A stretch of 64,000 nt of DNA from Ruminococcus sp. (GTDB taxonomy: Bacteria; Bacillota; Clostridia; Oscillospirales; Ruminococcaceae): contig NZ_JAFYYT010000009.1 in the NCBI RefSeq assembly GCF_017549005.1, forward strand, positions 1 through 64,000, written 5' to 3'. The notes beneath the pieces were generated by a model that saw only the letters and a program-made list of their open reading frames with translations, had not been told where the DNA came from and searched no databases. The position numbers and the translations under genes were made by a program. Shown in pieces: positions 50,870 to 60,069 of the stretch. Position 1 is the stretch's first letter. The number at the start of each line of letters is the position of its first letter.

Positions 50870-50895
50870 AAGGGGACATCTGTCCCCTTATTTTG
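50870..50895 (+). terminator. Terminator or attenuator between regulator and kinase
   Basis: AAGGGGACA pairs with TGTCCCCTT (9 base pairs, two-base loop) followed by ATTTTGTATAG. It lies between the response regulator and kinase and ends 7 bases before the kinase ribosome site, so it may reduce kinase expression. Confidence 0.65.
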
Positions 50896-50911
50896 TATAG
50901 AGGTGATACCA

Positions 50912-52378
50912 TTGAAAGGCAGAAAAAGCTCATATGACAAGCTTTTTATTTTTATAATCGTCATTATCCTTTCGATAAATATCATACTGGGTATAGTTGC
51001 TATAACTGTCAGCTCCACTATATTCAAATCCAATAAGCTTGACGAGCTTCATAAAATAGGGGATCTTTTTATACTCTGTATGAAGGACAGCTATTCGGAG
51101 AATACCAATACCCGTTCAACCGCCATAAAAAATCTGCATAAGAGATTTTCAAGCAAATACCACCTGATAATCTATATATATGACACTAACGGCAACTGTG
51201 TCCTCTCTGACGCGGACTATGAGGACCAGCCGCAGAAGATAGTAAAAAACAGCGAAAAGATCTCGGAAAAAGAGCGCGAACGCCTTGGCAAGGACGATTA
51301 TCTCGCTCTCGAGACCAAAAGCATATCCGCAAACGAACCGTATATGCTGTACGCTTCATGCTTCTTCCTGCAGGGGAAGGACGATACGGTCCCTAACCGT
51401 ATGTATGCCAAGATATATTCCAACTCAAGCTCCGTAAACTCATTCTCGGTGAAGCTGATCGTGTTCTATACCCTGTTCTGTCTGCTGAATGTGTTCATAC
51501 AGGTGCTCATTCTCAGCCGCCGTTTCAAGGCGCTGTCAAATTACGAAACAACTTTCAGACGTATCAGCGAACAGTTCGCAAAGCGTGACTTCTCAGAGAA
51601 TATACCTACTTCTGTGCCGTATACAACTCCCGAGATAGCGGAATATGTAAATAAAGTTGCCGCTGACGTTGCAAAGAGCGAAGAGACCAGTAAGACCTTT
51701 ATCGCAAACGTTTCACATGAGCTGAGAACACCTATAACTACTATCGGCGGATTTGTTGACGGTATTCTTGACGGAACTATCCCGAAAGGCAGACAAAGAG
51801 AGTACCTCATACTCGTTTCCAAGGAAATAAAGCGACTGCGTATACTTATTTCTTCAATGCTGAATATGTCGCGCTTTGAAACCGGTACTCTCAGACCTAA
51901 TTTCCGCGACGTTAACCTGACAGATATAGTCATACAGACAGTTCTCATGTTCGAGAAGAAAATAGAAGACAAACACCTGGAGGTCGAGGGACTCGGCAGC
52001 GACCGTATGTCCGCTGAGGTAGACCCCGACCTTATCCAGCAGGTAATATACAACCTCGTCGAGAACGCCGTAAAGTTCATCAACGACGGCGGTATACTCT
52101 CATTCCGCTTTGAGCGTTCAGTTAACGGCTCCTGCACAATAGGCATAAAGAATACGGGCGAGGGTCTGAAAAACGACGAGATACAGCAGGTATTCGACCG
52201 CTTCTACAAGACGGATTCCTCACGCGGTAAGGATACTACGGGACTTGGTCTCGGACTTGCTATTTCACGTAAAATAGTTCATCTCCACCACGGTCATATC
52301 GTTGTCAAGAGCGTGTACGGAGAATATACGGAGTTTCTCATTCAGCTTCCCGAGAAACAGCCGAAAAAGAAAGGATAA
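50912..52378 (+). CDS. Sensor histidine kinase
   Basis: About 488 residues. One membrane helix (about 11-35), an extracytoplasmic sensor of about 140 residues, a second helix (about 177-200), a HAMP-like linker, HisKA (FIANVSHELRTPI with the phospho-His) and HATPase (N box VIYNLVENAVKFI, G1 and G2 TGLGLGLAISRKIV). Start: TTG at 50912, with GAGG 8 bases ahead; the GTG at 50903 overlaps the site. The sensor has no domain I recognise. Pairs with the regulator just before, and the HtrA protease follows 3 bases later. Confidence 0.93.
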   Translation: MKGRKSSYDKLFIFIIVIILSINIILGIVAITVSSTIFKSNKLDELHKIGDLFILCMKDSYSENTNTRSTAIKNLHKRFSSKYHLIIYIYDTNGNCVLSDADYEDQPQKIVKNSEKISEKERERLGKDDYLALETKSISANEPYMLYASCFFLQGKDDTVPNRMYAKIYSNSSSVNSFSVKLIVFYTLFCLLNVFIQVLILSRRFKALSNYETTFRRISEQFAKRDFSENIPTSVPYTTPEIAEYVNKVAADVAKSEETSKTFIANVSHELRTPITTIGGFVDGILDGTIPKGRQREYLILVSKEIKRLRILISSMLNMSRFETGTLRPNFRDVNLTDIVIQTVLMFEKKIEDKHLEVEGLGSDRMSAEVDPDLIQQVIYNLVENAVKFINDGGILSFRFERSVNGSCTIGIKNTGEGLKNDEIQQVFDRFYKTDSSRGKDTTGLGLGLAISRKIVHLHHGHIVVKSVYGEYTEFLIQLPEKQPKKKG

Positions 52379-52381
52379 CAG

Positions 52382-53974
52382 ATGGACGAAAGAGAAGATC
52401 TATATCAGGGATCCCCTGATAACGGCTCAAATGAGCCGTACATCCCAAAGCATGAGAAGCCTGCCTCCGAAAACGGCATGAACGGCTTCTACGGACAGCA
52501 GCAGAATAACAGCTACAGTCAGCAGGGCTATGGTCAGCAGCAGAACAACGGCTACATTCAGCAGGGCTATGGTCAGCAACAGAATAACAGCTACAGTCAG
52601 CAGGGCTATGGTCAGCAGCAAAACAACGACTACAGTCAGCAGGGCTACGGCCAGCAGAACAACGGCTACAGTCAGCAAGGCTACGGTCAGCCCCGCAGAC
52701 CTGTTTACGACCGCTTCATGTACGAGCCTATAGGATTCGAGGACACTGACAACAAGCAGCAGTCCGATACACTCGAGGCTGATCAGAAGCAGCGGTCTAA
52801 AAGCGAAAAGGGAATTGTCTTCCTATTTGCGATGATTGCCGGTATAGCCGCATTTTTGGCTGTTTTCGGTATCGTTTACGATGTTGTCAACAGCGACAAG
52901 ATAATAAAGAAGATAGGCAGCCCGAATCAAATAGTCATATATCAGGAGTCAAAGCCGGAGGGCGCAAACGACCTGGAAAACTTCAAGGACGAGAACGGAA
53001 AGTATACTCCCGAGGGAGCTGCTGCTCTCGTAAAGCCCTCCATCGTCAAGATCTACACCTATGAGAACTACCAGACCTACGCTGCGAAGAGACCTTTGGG
53101 CACGGGCTCGGGAATAGTTCTCAACGAGGACGGATATATCGCCACGAATGCCCATGTTCTCGAGGCTGAGGGATATCACAAGATAGAGACCTCGGACGGC
53201 AAGTTCTATGACGCTAAGGTCGTCGGCAGAGACACCAAGACAGATATAGCCGTTATCAAGGTGGAGGGAGCAGACCTCACACCTGCCGTTCTCGGCAACT
53301 CCGATGAGGCTATCGTGGGCGAGACGGTTATCGCTATCGGTAATCCCGCAAACCTTGCAGGAACCGTCACGGACGGTATAATCTCCGCCGTTGACCGTAA
53401 GATAAGAAGCGATTCCTCGGGCTTTGAAATGAAATGCTTGCAGACAAACGCTGAGATAAGCCCAGGAAACTCGGGCGGCGCTCTTGTCAATATGTACGGT
53501 CAGGTCATCGGTATCACTTCATCAAAGTACGTCAGCAGCGACCTTGAGGGTCTCGGCTTTGCGATCACCATAAACGAAGCTACTCCCGTTATCGAGGAGC
53601 TTATCAGGAACGGCTTCATCGCAGGACGTTTCAGGATAGGCATACACCTGCTCGATATGAGCTCTGAGGAAAAGATAGGCGCTATCGAGGAGCGTATGGG
53701 TATCACTCTCCCCGACGACTTCAAGGGAATATATATCGACGAGATCGACAAGGACTGCGATATCGCCAATACCGAGCTGAAAAAGGGCGACTTCATCATT
53801 GCTATCAACGGCAAATCCGTCAGCACCTACGACGAGCTCTACGATACCATAAGCGGTCAGTACGAGGCAGGCGATACAGTTCCTGCTACCTGCGCGAGCA
53901 TTGACAAAAATGGCAAGGTAAGCTACTATGAAATAGAATTCAGGCTCATGGAAGACAAGTCAGGAAATTACTAA
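52382..53974 (+). CDS. HtrA/DegP-type serine protease with repetitive cytoplasmic tail
   Basis: 530 residues. Residues about 36-103 are five or six imperfect repeats of the kind [11 protein letters not shown], rich in Gln, Asn, Tyr and Gly; this part is cytoplasmic. One membrane helix (about 144-166) follows, then the trypsin-like domain with catalytic His (ATNAHVL, 258), Asp (KTDIAVIK, 288) and Ser (SPGNSGGA, 364), and a PDZ domain (about 425-520, [17 protein letters not shown]). HtrA proteases handle misfolded exported proteins. Start follows the kinase by 3 bases, so it belongs to the regulator-kinase operon; the three resemble an envelope-stress unit (inference). Confidence 0.92.
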   Translation: MDEREDLYQGSPDNGSNEPYIPKHEKPASENGMNGFYGQQQNNSYSQQGYGQQQNNGYIQQGYGQQQNNSYSQQGYGQQQNNDYSQQGYGQQNNGYSQQGYGQPRRPVYDRFMYEPIGFEDTDNKQQSDTLEADQKQRSKSEKGIVFLFAMIAGIAAFLAVFGIVYDVVNSDKIIKKIGSPNQIVIYQESKPEGANDLENFKDENGKYTPEGAAALVKPSIVKIYTYENYQTYAAKRPLGTGSGIVLNEDGYIATNAHVLEAEGYHKIETSDGKFYDAKVVGRDTKTDIAVIKVEGADLTPAVLGNSDEAIVGETVIAIGNPANLAGTVTDGIISAVDRKIRSDSSGFEMKCLQTNAEISPGNSGGALVNMYGQVIGITSSKYVSSDLEGLGFAITINEATPVIEELIRNGFIAGRFRIGIHLLDMSSEEKIGAIEERMGITLPDDFKGIYIDEIDKDCDIANTELKKGDFIIAINGKSVSTYDELYDTISGQYEAGDTVPATCASIDKNGKVSYYEIEFRLMEDKSGNY

Positions 53975-54369
53975 TCCATTAGCTTTTTCGGGCGTTTCGA
54001 GTTAACGCCTGCAACTCCTCCTGCTGCACCCGAAACGGTGAGCATGAGGAGTTTTTTTATGTCCGCAGGTGCTCCCAGTATAATAAGCCCTGCGATACTC
54101 ACAGCTCCGTACATGAGAGCTCCGCACAGAGAGCCGCCGAAAAGCCCATTTCTGCGGCGGTACTTGCCATGCAGGAATGCTCCTGTATATGCCCCTGATA
54201 CGAGGGCTGCCCCCGAAAAGGCTTTAATAAGCTTCATATCGCCCATAACAAAAAACAATATCCCACTGAGCAGCAGCCATGCCGCCCCTGTGGTCAAAAG
54301 TCCGCAGAATACAGCGGCAGCGGCACTCAGCGGAGCATTTGTCCATATACTACGTCTGTGTTTTCGCAT
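53971..54369 (-). CDS. TIGR04086 family membrane protein (YrzE-like)
   Basis: 132 residues with four predicted membrane helices, e.g. [20 protein letters not shown] and [14 protein letters not shown]. The size, Gly/Ala pattern and position next to yajC fit TIGR04086, of unknown function. Its ribosome site GGAGG lies in the 3' arm of the yajC terminator stem, so the terminator and this gene's translation signal overlap. It overlaps htrA's end by 4 bases on the other strand. Confidence 0.75.
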   Translation of the reverse strand: MRKHRRSIWTNAPLSAAAAVFCGLLTTGAAWLLLSGILFFVMGDMKLIKAFSGAALVSGAYTGAFLHGKYRRRNGLFGGSLCGALMYGAVSIAGLIILGAPADIKKLLMLTVSGAAGGVAGVNSKRPKKLMD

Positions 54370-54374
54370 GAAAA

Positions 54375-54412
54375 AACCTCCGCATAGATTTTTTCAATTC
54401 TATGCGGAGGTC
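54375..54412 (-). terminator. Terminator of yajC, containing the next gene's ribosome binding site
   Basis: ACCTCCGCATAGA (54376-54388) pairs with TCTATGCGGAGGT (54399-54411), followed on the minus strand by TTTTTTC. The GGAGG in the 3' arm sits 7 bases before the ATG of the TIGR04086 gene. Confidence 0.85.
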
Positions 54413-54419
54413 ATATTTT

Positions 54420-54956
54420 TTATTCTTCTTCGTCAGCTTTCTTTTTCTTAGCCTTCTTGTCCTCAGCGTCATCATCGACTACTGCTGCGGATTCAAGCTT
54501 TGCAGATGAAGCGCTCTTGCCCGAAGCCTTTGCGTCCTTGATACGCTCTGCTGCTGTTACATTCTCGGTGATAGCCCAGTTCTTTATTCTGAGCTTGTGC
54601 TTTGCGCCGCCGGTCTCTATAACAACTGTGTCCTCGCCGACGCTTACTACGATACCAACGATACCGCCGCCTGTAACGACTTCATCGCCTACCTGTAAGC
54701 TCTCCTGCATTTCCTTGAGCTCCTTGTCACGCTTTTTCTGCGGTCTGATAGCTACAAAGTAGAGAAGTGCGAACATGATAGCAAGGGGGATGAGCATTCC
54801 GCCGAGACCCATAGCAGGCGTCTGCTGTGTGCCGTCAGCTGCAGCCGCTGTAGCTGCCTGTGCGTCGTCAGCAAAAGCCGTCATAGCCGTATATCCTGCC
54901 ATAGCAGCCGTTGAAGCAGCTGCTGAAATAACGCTTATCAACTTTTTCATATTCAT
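54420..54956 (-). CDS. yajC: Preprotein translocase subunit YajC
   Basis: 178 residues, longer than most YajC (about 90-110) because of added ends. The core is the YajC fold: one membrane helix (about 53-73, GGMLIPLAIMFALLYFVAI), RPQKKRDKEL, QVGDEVVTGGGIVGIV. The N terminus is an extra signal-peptide-like segment (MNMKKLISVISAAASTAAMAG) with an Ala-rich stretch, unusual for the family. The C-terminal tail is very Lys/Glu/Asp-rich. AGGAGA site. It associates with SecDF, which is not in this window. Confidence 0.88.
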   Translation of the reverse strand: MNMKKLISVISAAASTAAMAGYTAMTAFADDAQAATAAAADGTQQTPAMGLGGMLIPLAIMFALLYFVAIRPQKKRDKELKEMQESLQVGDEVVTGGGIVGIVVSVGEDTVVIETGGAKHKLRIKNWAITENVTAAERIKDAKASGKSASSAKLESAAVVDDDAEDKKAKKKKADEEE

Positions 54957-55096
54957 AGTTTTTCTCCTGTTCTGATGGGATTTATTTCATACAATGGTTA
55001 TTATAACATATATCCCGGGGTTTTGCAAGTACTTTTCTTCGATTTTCCGCAATTTTTATGGCATTTCTGCGATAATGCCGTTTTGCAGGGGATACG

Positions 55097-55129
55097 GAAA
55101 AGCCGCTCCCGTAAAGGGAACGGCTTTTA
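55097..55129 (-). terminator. Terminator of the ribosomal protein operon
   Basis: AAAAGCCG and CGGCTTTT with an inner CTCCC/GGGAA extension, located 16 bases past rplQ, followed on the minus strand by TTTTCCG. Confidence 0.75.
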
Positions 55130-55145
55130 TAATAATTATCTGCGA

Positions 55146-55487
55146 TCAAACGAGCTTGATGATAGCCATTTCAGCAGCGTCTCCGCGGCGGGGTCCGATC
55201 TTTACGATCTGTGTATAACCACCGTTCTTCTCTGCATACTTGGGAGCGATCTCGTCGATAAGCTTCTTAGCAACGGACTCCTTTGTGATGTATGAGAATA
55301 CCTGACGCTTGGAGTGCAGATCATCATTTTTACCGATAGTGATCATTTTTTCTGCAACTGCACGAACTTCCTTTGCTCTTGTTACGGTAGTTTCGATCTG
55401 ACCGTTCTCAAGCAGGAAAGTTACCATGCCTCTGAGCATAGCCTTTCTATGATCAGATGTTCTGCCCAGTTTTCTTGTACCCGGCAT
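55146..55487 (-). CDS. rplQ: 50S ribosomal protein L17
   Basis: About 113 residues. [21 protein letters not shown] is the diagnostic N terminus; C-terminal [20 protein letters not shown] fits. The ATG at 55487 has AAAGGAG 8 bases upstream; the GTG three codons before abuts the site. Last gene of the alpha operon. Confidence 0.97.
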   Translation of the reverse strand: MPGTRKLGRTSDHRKAMLRGMVTFLLENGQIETTVTRAKEVRAVAEKMITIGKNDDLHSKRQVFSYITKESVAKKLIDEIAPKYAEKNGGYTQIVKIGPRRGDAAEMAIIKLV

Positions 55488-55534
55488 TGTATTCACTCCT
55501 TTTTATAGTGGTGCGCTAACGCACGTTTTATGGT

Positions 55535-56500
55535 TTATTCCTCTTCTGAAGAAAGGTCGAAGCCCAGTGACTGGAGCTTTTCCTTTACCTCGTCGAAGGA
55601 TTTCTTTCCAAGGTTTCTAACCTTCATCATTTCTTCCTCAGACTTATTGATCAAGTCATCTACGGTATTGATACCTGCACGCTTCAAGCAGTTGAAGGAA
55701 CGTACAGATAAGTCAAGATCCTCAATGGTCATCTCAAGGATTTTTTCCTTACCCTTCTCATCCTTTTCAACAAGGACCTCAGCAAGTCCAGCCTCTTCCG
55801 AGAGGTCGATGAACAGCTTCAGATGCTCGTTGAGGAGATTGGCTGCCTGTGATAAAGCTTCCTTAGCGGAGATGGTACCGTCTGTCCATACCTCCATGGT
55901 AAGCTTATCATAGTCGGTGACCTGACCGAGTCGCGTATCCTCTACGGTGTAATTTACCTTCAGGACAGGAGTATAGATACTGTCTACGGCGATAACGTCA
56001 ACGGGGAGGTTGATCTGCTTCTTGTTTCTTTCTGCTGAAACATAGCCTCTGCCTCTGTCTATTGTGATCTCCATGTAGAGCTTAGCGTCCTTGCCAAGTG
56101 TAGCGATATGCATACCGGGATCGAGGATATTTACCTCAGAATCGGTCTTTATATCGCCTGCGGTGATCTCGCATTCGCCCTCTGCCTCTATATATACTGT
56201 CTTCGGGCCTTCGCCGTAGAGCTTAGCCGTCAGTCCTTTGATACTGAGGATTATTTCCGTAACGTCTTCTTTAACGCCAGGAATGGTTGACAACTCATGG
56301 TGAACCGTACCATCCTTGCCCGAAAGCTTTACAGATGTTACAGCCACACCAGGAAGTGAGGAGAGCAGCACACGTCTGAGGCTGTTTCCAAGTGTAATAC
56401 CATATCCACGCTCCAGCGGTGCTAAAACGAATTTGCCGTATTTGCCGTCACTTTTAAGCTCGACGATCTCAATATCAGGCTTATTAATTTTTTCCAGCAT
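55535..56500 (-). CDS. rpoA: RNA polymerase alpha subunit
   Basis: About 321 residues. N-terminal domain with [23 protein letters not shown] and [21 protein letters not shown]-terminal domain with [20 protein letters not shown] and [15 protein letters not shown], which contacts DNA UP elements and activators. ATG after AGGAGGG with 5-base spacing; an in-frame extension upstream lacks a site. Position between rpsD and rplQ is standard. Confidence 0.98.
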   Translation of the reverse strand: MLEKINKPDIEIVELKSDGKYGKFVLAPLERGYGITLGNSLRRVLLSSLPGVAVTSVKLSGKDGTVHHELSTIPGVKEDVTEIILSIKGLTAKLYGEGPKTVYIEAEGECEITAGDIKTDSEVNILDPGMHIATLGKDAKLYMEITIDRGRGYVSAERNKKQINLPVDVIAVDSIYTPVLKVNYTVEDTRLGQVTDYDKLTMEVWTDGTISAKEALSQAANLLNEHLKLFIDLSEEAGLAEVLVEKDEKGKEKILEMTIEDLDLSVRSFNCLKRAGINTVDDLINKSEEEMMKVRNLGKKSFDEVKEKLQSLGFDLSSEEE

Positions 56501-56566
56501 AAAAACCCTCCTATTTCGCAATTAATGTTGATTTCGAATACTGACGCTTCAAGTATATCAATTTGA

Positions 56567-57166
56567 TTACTTGGAGTACAGCTCGACGATGAGGTGAGTA
56601 GCTACCTCGTAGTCAATATCCTCAGCCAGTGGAAGACGTGTTACTGTTGCGGAGAAGTCGTCCTTTTTAGCTGTGAGCCATACAGGAACGAGTCTGTCCT
56701 TAGTCTCTTCAACTGTAGCCTTGAACTTCTCGGAAGTTCTGTCCTTTTCTCTGAGGGCGATAACGTCGCCAACCTTAACTCTATAGGAAGGAATGTTTAC
56801 CTTCTTGCCGTTTACTGTAAAGTGGCTGTGTACAACGAGCTGTCTTGCTTCTCTTCTTGTGAGAGCGAGGCCCATTCTGTAAACAACACTGTCGAGTCTG
56901 GATTCGAGGACTGTGATAAGGTTATCACCGGCCTTACCCTCCATTTTTTCAGCGATAGAGAAGTAATGTCTGAACTGCTTCTCGAGTACGCCGTAGATAA
57001 ACTTCAGCTTCTGCTTTTCCTTGAGCTGGAGTCCGTATTCAGATATCTTCTTTCTGTTATTAGCGTTCTTGAAGCGGATAGACTCCTTCTTTGAAACGCC
57101 CATTACAGCGGGGCTGATGCCCAGATATCTGCACTTTTTAAGAATTGGTTCTTTCTGTACTGCCAT
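56567..57166 (-). CDS. rpsD: 30S ribosomal protein S4
   Basis: 199 residues. S4 core: KLKFIYGVLEKQFRHYF, ESRLDSVVYRMGLALTRREARQLVVHSHFTVNGKKVNIPSY. The N terminus begins MAVQKEPILKKCRYLG instead of the zinc-binding or short usual MARYTGP start, so the first 25 residues are divergent. GGAGG site. Alpha operon. In many bacteria S4 is the operon's translational repressor. Confidence 0.96.
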   Translation of the reverse strand: MAVQKEPILKKCRYLGISPAVMGVSKKESIRFKNANNRKKISEYGLQLKEKQKLKFIYGVLEKQFRHYFSIAEKMEGKAGDNLITVLESRLDSVVYRMGLALTRREARQLVVHSHFTVNGKKVNIPSYRVKVGDVIALREKDRTSEKFKATVEETKDRLVPVWLTAKKDDFSATVTRLPLAEDIDYEVATHLIVELYSK

Positions 57167-57187
57167 ATTAATACACCTCCAATTTGA

Positions 57188-57592
57188 TCAGACACGACGT
57201 CTCTTAGGCGGACGGCAGCCATTGTGCGGGATAGGTGTAACGTCCTTGATCATTCTTACCTCAAGGCCTACGGTCTGAAGTGCTCTGATAGCTGCTTCAC
57301 GGCCTGCACCAGGTCCCTTTACGTATACTTCAACATTCTTGAGGCCGTGCTCCATAGCTGCCTTTGCAGCTGTCTCGGCAGCTGTCTGAGCTGCGAAAGG
57401 AGTAGACTTCTTTGAGCCTCTGAAGCCGAGCTCGCCTGCGCTTGCCCAAGAAATAGCATTTCCAGCTGTATCTGTGATCGTAACGATCGTGTTATTGAAA
57501 GTGGACTGGATATGAACAGCGCCGCTTTCGATATTCTTACGTTCTCTACGTCTTCTGACAGTAGTAACTTTTTTACCCTTCTGCTGTGCCAA
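57188..57592 (-). CDS. rpsK: 30S ribosomal protein S11
   Basis: 134 residues. Typical segments [40 protein letters not shown] and [21 protein letters not shown]. The start codon is TTG, 9 bases after GGAGG; the nearby ATG is out of frame. The rpsM stop lies 15 bases ahead. Confidence 0.97.
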   Translation of the reverse strand: MAQQKGKKVTTVRRRRERKNIESGAVHIQSTFNNTIVTITDTAGNAISWASAGELGFRGSKKSTPFAAQTAAETAAKAAMEHGLKNVEVYVKGPGAGREAAIRALQTVGLEVRMIKDVTPIPHNGCRPPKRRRV

Positions 57593-57606
57593 AGCTCATG
57601 ACCTCC

Positions 57607-57975
57607 TTACTTCTTCTTGTTAGCGATAGTCTTTACAGGGCCCTTGCGGGTTCTTGCGTTTGTCTTGGTTCTCTGACCTCTTACGGGGAGACCCTTACGG
57701 TGACGAACGCCTCTGTAGCAGCCTATTTCAACAAGTCTCTTGATGTTAAGAGCAACTTCACGGCGGAGGTCACCCTCTACTGTGTAATGCTCGTCGATAT
57801 AATCACGAAGCTTAGCTACATCCTCTTCTGCGAGATCCTTTACTCTTACGTCAGGATTAACGCCTGTTGCTGCGAGGATATTTGTTGCAGTCTGACGACC
57901 GATTCCGTAGATATAAGTGAGACCGATTTCGATTCTCTTATTCTTTGGAAGGTCAACACCGGCTATTCTTGCCAT
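57607..57975 (-). CDS. rpsM: 30S ribosomal protein S13
   Basis: 122 residues, [27 protein letters not shown] at the N terminus, and the C-terminal [26 protein letters not shown] site. Standard position after rpmJ. Confidence 0.97.
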   Translation of the reverse strand: MARIAGVDLPKNKRIEIGLTYIYGIGRQTATNILAATGVNPDVRVKDLAEEDVAKLRDYIDEHYTVEGDLRREVALNIKRLVEIGCYRGVRHRKGLPVRGQRTKTNARTRKGPVKTIANKKK

Positions 57976-58008
57976 ATTATAATTGCACCTCCATTAATGC
58001 GTCGGGGA

Positions 58009-58122
58009 TCAGCCCTGGCGCTGCTTATGCTTTGGGTTTTCGCAGATAACCATGATTCTGCCTTTACGTTTAATAACCTTGCACTTTTCGCAAATAGGTT
58101 TTACTGAAGGTCTGACTTTCAT
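58009..58122 (-). CDS. rpmJ: 50S ribosomal protein L36
   Basis: 37 residues, [20 protein letters not shown] and on, with the zinc-binding CEKC, later Cys and His residues ([13 protein letters not shown]). AAAGGAGG precedes the ATG. Standard location between infA and rpsM. Confidence 0.95.
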   Translation of the reverse strand: MKVRPSVKPICEKCKVIKRKGRIMVICENPKHKQRQG

Positions 58123-58172
58123 TGAAAATACCTCCTTTAGCGGATAGAGGATATCTGTGATATCCTGTATTT

Positions 58173-58391
58173 TTACTTAACGCGCCATGTTATACGGCCT
58201 TTTGAAAGGTCGTATGGTGACATTTCAAGTTTTACCTTGTCACCGGGTACGATTCTGATATAATTCATTCTGAGCTTTCCCGATACATGAGATAATACCT
58301 CATGACCGTTTTCAAGCTGAACCTTAAACATTGCATTCGGCAGAGCGTCAGTTACAACGCCCTCAACCTCGATTACATCTTCTTTTGACAC
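58173..58391 (-). CDS. infA: Translation initiation factor IF-1
   Basis: 72 residues: single S1/OB domain, [29 protein letters not shown] and [11 protein letters not shown]. It starts with GTG, 9 bases after GGAGG; an ATG between is out of frame. Follows the KOW gene by 15 bases. Confidence 0.97.
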   Translation of the reverse strand: MSKEDVIEVEGVVTDALPNAMFKVQLENGHEVLSHVSGKLRMNYIRIVPGDKVKLEMSPYDLSKGRITWRVK

Positions 58392-58406
58392 TTTGCATAA
58401 CCTCCT

Positions 58407-58649
58407 TTACTCAGCGCTGCTGAACTGTTTCAGCACATTTCTGAGTTTTTTATCAGTTATATCGTTTAGATCGATCATACTGTCTGTAATGCGGATATGT
58501 TTTATATTCTTACGCTTCGGGGCTGAGAGCTTTCTGCTCTTTCCGTCCGCGATAAGGCAATATTTTTCATCGGCTTCCACGACTGCGAAATACTTTCCGC
58601 CGTCACGTCCTGCCTCCGCTCTTACAACAGAGCCTTTCAGCAGCTTCAC
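58407..58649 (-). CDS. KOW-domain RNA-binding protein
   Basis: 80 residues. The N-terminal KOW motif is KGSVVRAEAGRDGGKYFAVVEADE, with a basic C-terminal half (KSRKLSAPKRKNIKHIRITD). This small RNA-binding gene usually lies between map and infA in clostridia and is thought to be ribosome-associated, with no proven role. Start is GTG after GGAGGG, 7 bases. Confidence 0.9.
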   Translation of the reverse strand: MKLLKGSVVRAEAGRDGGKYFAVVEADEKYCLIADGKSRKLSAPKRKNIKHIRITDSMIDLNDITDKKLRNVLKQFSSAE

Positions 58650-58663
58650 GATAATTCCCTCCG

Positions 58664-59416
58664 TCAGGGCTGTGTCAAAATGACGGGACCGTCAGGAGTT
58701 ATTGCGATAGCGTGCTCAAAATGAGCCGACAGTGAACCAGATTTGGTAACCACGGTCCAATTGTCCTTGAGAGTTTTTACATCATCGCCTCTGACATTTA
58801 TCATTGGCTCGATACATATCGTCATTCCCGCAACCAGTCTTGGTCCGTGACCTGCACGTCCCCAGTTCGGTACTTCGGGTGATTCGTGAACCTCTCTGCC
58901 GATTCCGTGGCCGCAGTAATTTCTTACGATTCCGTAGCCTCGTGAAGCACAATACTCTTCTACAGCATGAGAAATATCTCCGATTCGTGCGCCGACCTGA
59001 GCCTGTGCGATACCTTCATAGAGGCTCGCCTCAGTGACCTCAAGCAATGCTTTAGCTTCATCAGAAATTTTACCCACAGGGAAGGTCCAGCAGCTGTCTC
59101 CGTTGAAGCCTTTATAAGCAGCTCCCGTATCGATGCTTACTATATCTCCTTCTTTTAACCTGTGGCTTGCCTTCGGGATACCGTGTATAACTTCCTCATT
59201 TACTGAGATACAAGCGTTTCCGGGGAATCCATAAAGGCCTTTAAAGCATGATTTGCTGTTATGACGAGCGAAGTACTCGCCCACCAGCTTATCAACGTCG
59301 AGCGTTGACATACCAGGCTTTAATCTTTCGCCCGCATACCATATTGCGCCGCAGGTAATCCTACCTGCTTCACGCATTATGGCTAATTCGGACTTTGATT
59401 TAATGACTATACTCAT
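58664..59416 (-). CDS. map: Methionine aminopeptidase, type I
   Basis: Removes the initiator Met. 250 residues. The metal ligands are visible: Asp residues in VSIDTGAAYKGFNGDSCW, His in GHGIGREVHE, Glu in MTICIEPMI and the C-terminal Glu in HFEHAIAIT. The ATG overlaps the adk stop codon by one base (TAATG); its AGGAG site is inside adk. Confidence 0.97.
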   Translation of the reverse strand: MSIVIKSKSELAIMREAGRITCGAIWYAGERLKPGMSTLDVDKLVGEYFARHNSKSCFKGLYGFPGNACISVNEEVIHGIPKASHRLKEGDIVSIDTGAAYKGFNGDSCWTFPVGKISDEAKALLEVTEASLYEGIAQAQVGARIGDISHAVEEYCASRGYGIVRNYCGHGIGREVHESPEVPNWGRAGHGPRLVAGMTICIEPMINVRGDDVKTLKDNWTVVTKSGSLSAHFEHAIAITPDGPVILTQP

Positions 59417-60054
59417 TACTTCTCTACTCCTACTGCTGCGAGTGTGAGCTTGGAAGTTTCTGCGACCTCTTCCTGACCGATAACAGTGACAAGCTTGCCC
59501 TGCTTCTCGTAATAGTCCTTGAGAGGAGCTGTTTTTTCGTGATAAGTTGCGAGTCTTTCGAGAACTACCTCGGGCTGATCGTCCTTACGAACGATAGTCT
59601 TGTCGCCGCACTTATCGCAAACACCCTCGGCCTTGGTAGGCTTATACTCAACGTGGTATGAAGCTCCGCAGCCCTGGCAGACTCTTCTGCCCGAAACTCT
59701 CTGCTTGATAGTCTCGTCGGGAACGTGGATCTCGATTACCTTGTCGATACGGATGTTCATTTTATCAAGAGCTTCTGCCTGAGGCACCGTTCTTGGGAAA
59801 CCGTCGAGGATAAAACCGTTTTTGCAGTCATCCTCAGCGATCCTCTCCTTCAGGATACCGATAACGATATCGTCTGAAACGAGAGCGCCTGCGTCCATAG
59901 CAGCCTTAGCCTTAAGACCGTACTCTGTGCCGTTCTTTGCAGCCTCACGAAGGATATTGCCTGTTGAGATCTGAGGAATATTCAGTGCTTCGGAAACCAC
60001 CTCAGCCTGAGTACCCTTGCCTGCGCCGGGAGCGCCTAAAAAGATAAGGTTCAT
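59416..60054 (-). CDS. adk: Adenylate kinase
   Basis: 212 residues. P loop GAPGAGKGTQAE, AMP-binding PQISTGNILREA and GFPRTVPQAEAL. The lid has four Cys (CQGC...CDKC), so it binds zinc like many Gram-positive forms. AAGGAGG site. Sits between secY and map, as usual. Confidence 0.97.
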   Translation of the reverse strand: MNLIFLGAPGAGKGTQAEVVSEALNIPQISTGNILREAAKNGTEYGLKAKAAMDAGALVSDDIVIGILKERIAEDDCKNGFILDGFPRTVPQAEALDKMNIRIDKVIEIHVPDETIKQRVSGRRVCQGCGASYHVEYKPTKAEGVCDKCGDKTIVRKDDQPEVVLERLATYHEKTAPLKDYYEKQGKLVTVIGQEEVAETSKLTLAAVGVEK

Positions 60055-60069
60055 ATTGACGGTCCTCCT

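Noticed and set aside
52484-52695. CRISPR-like array of repeats
   Set aside because: Repeats are in frame within htrA, adjacent without unique spacers, and encode the Gln/Tyr tail.
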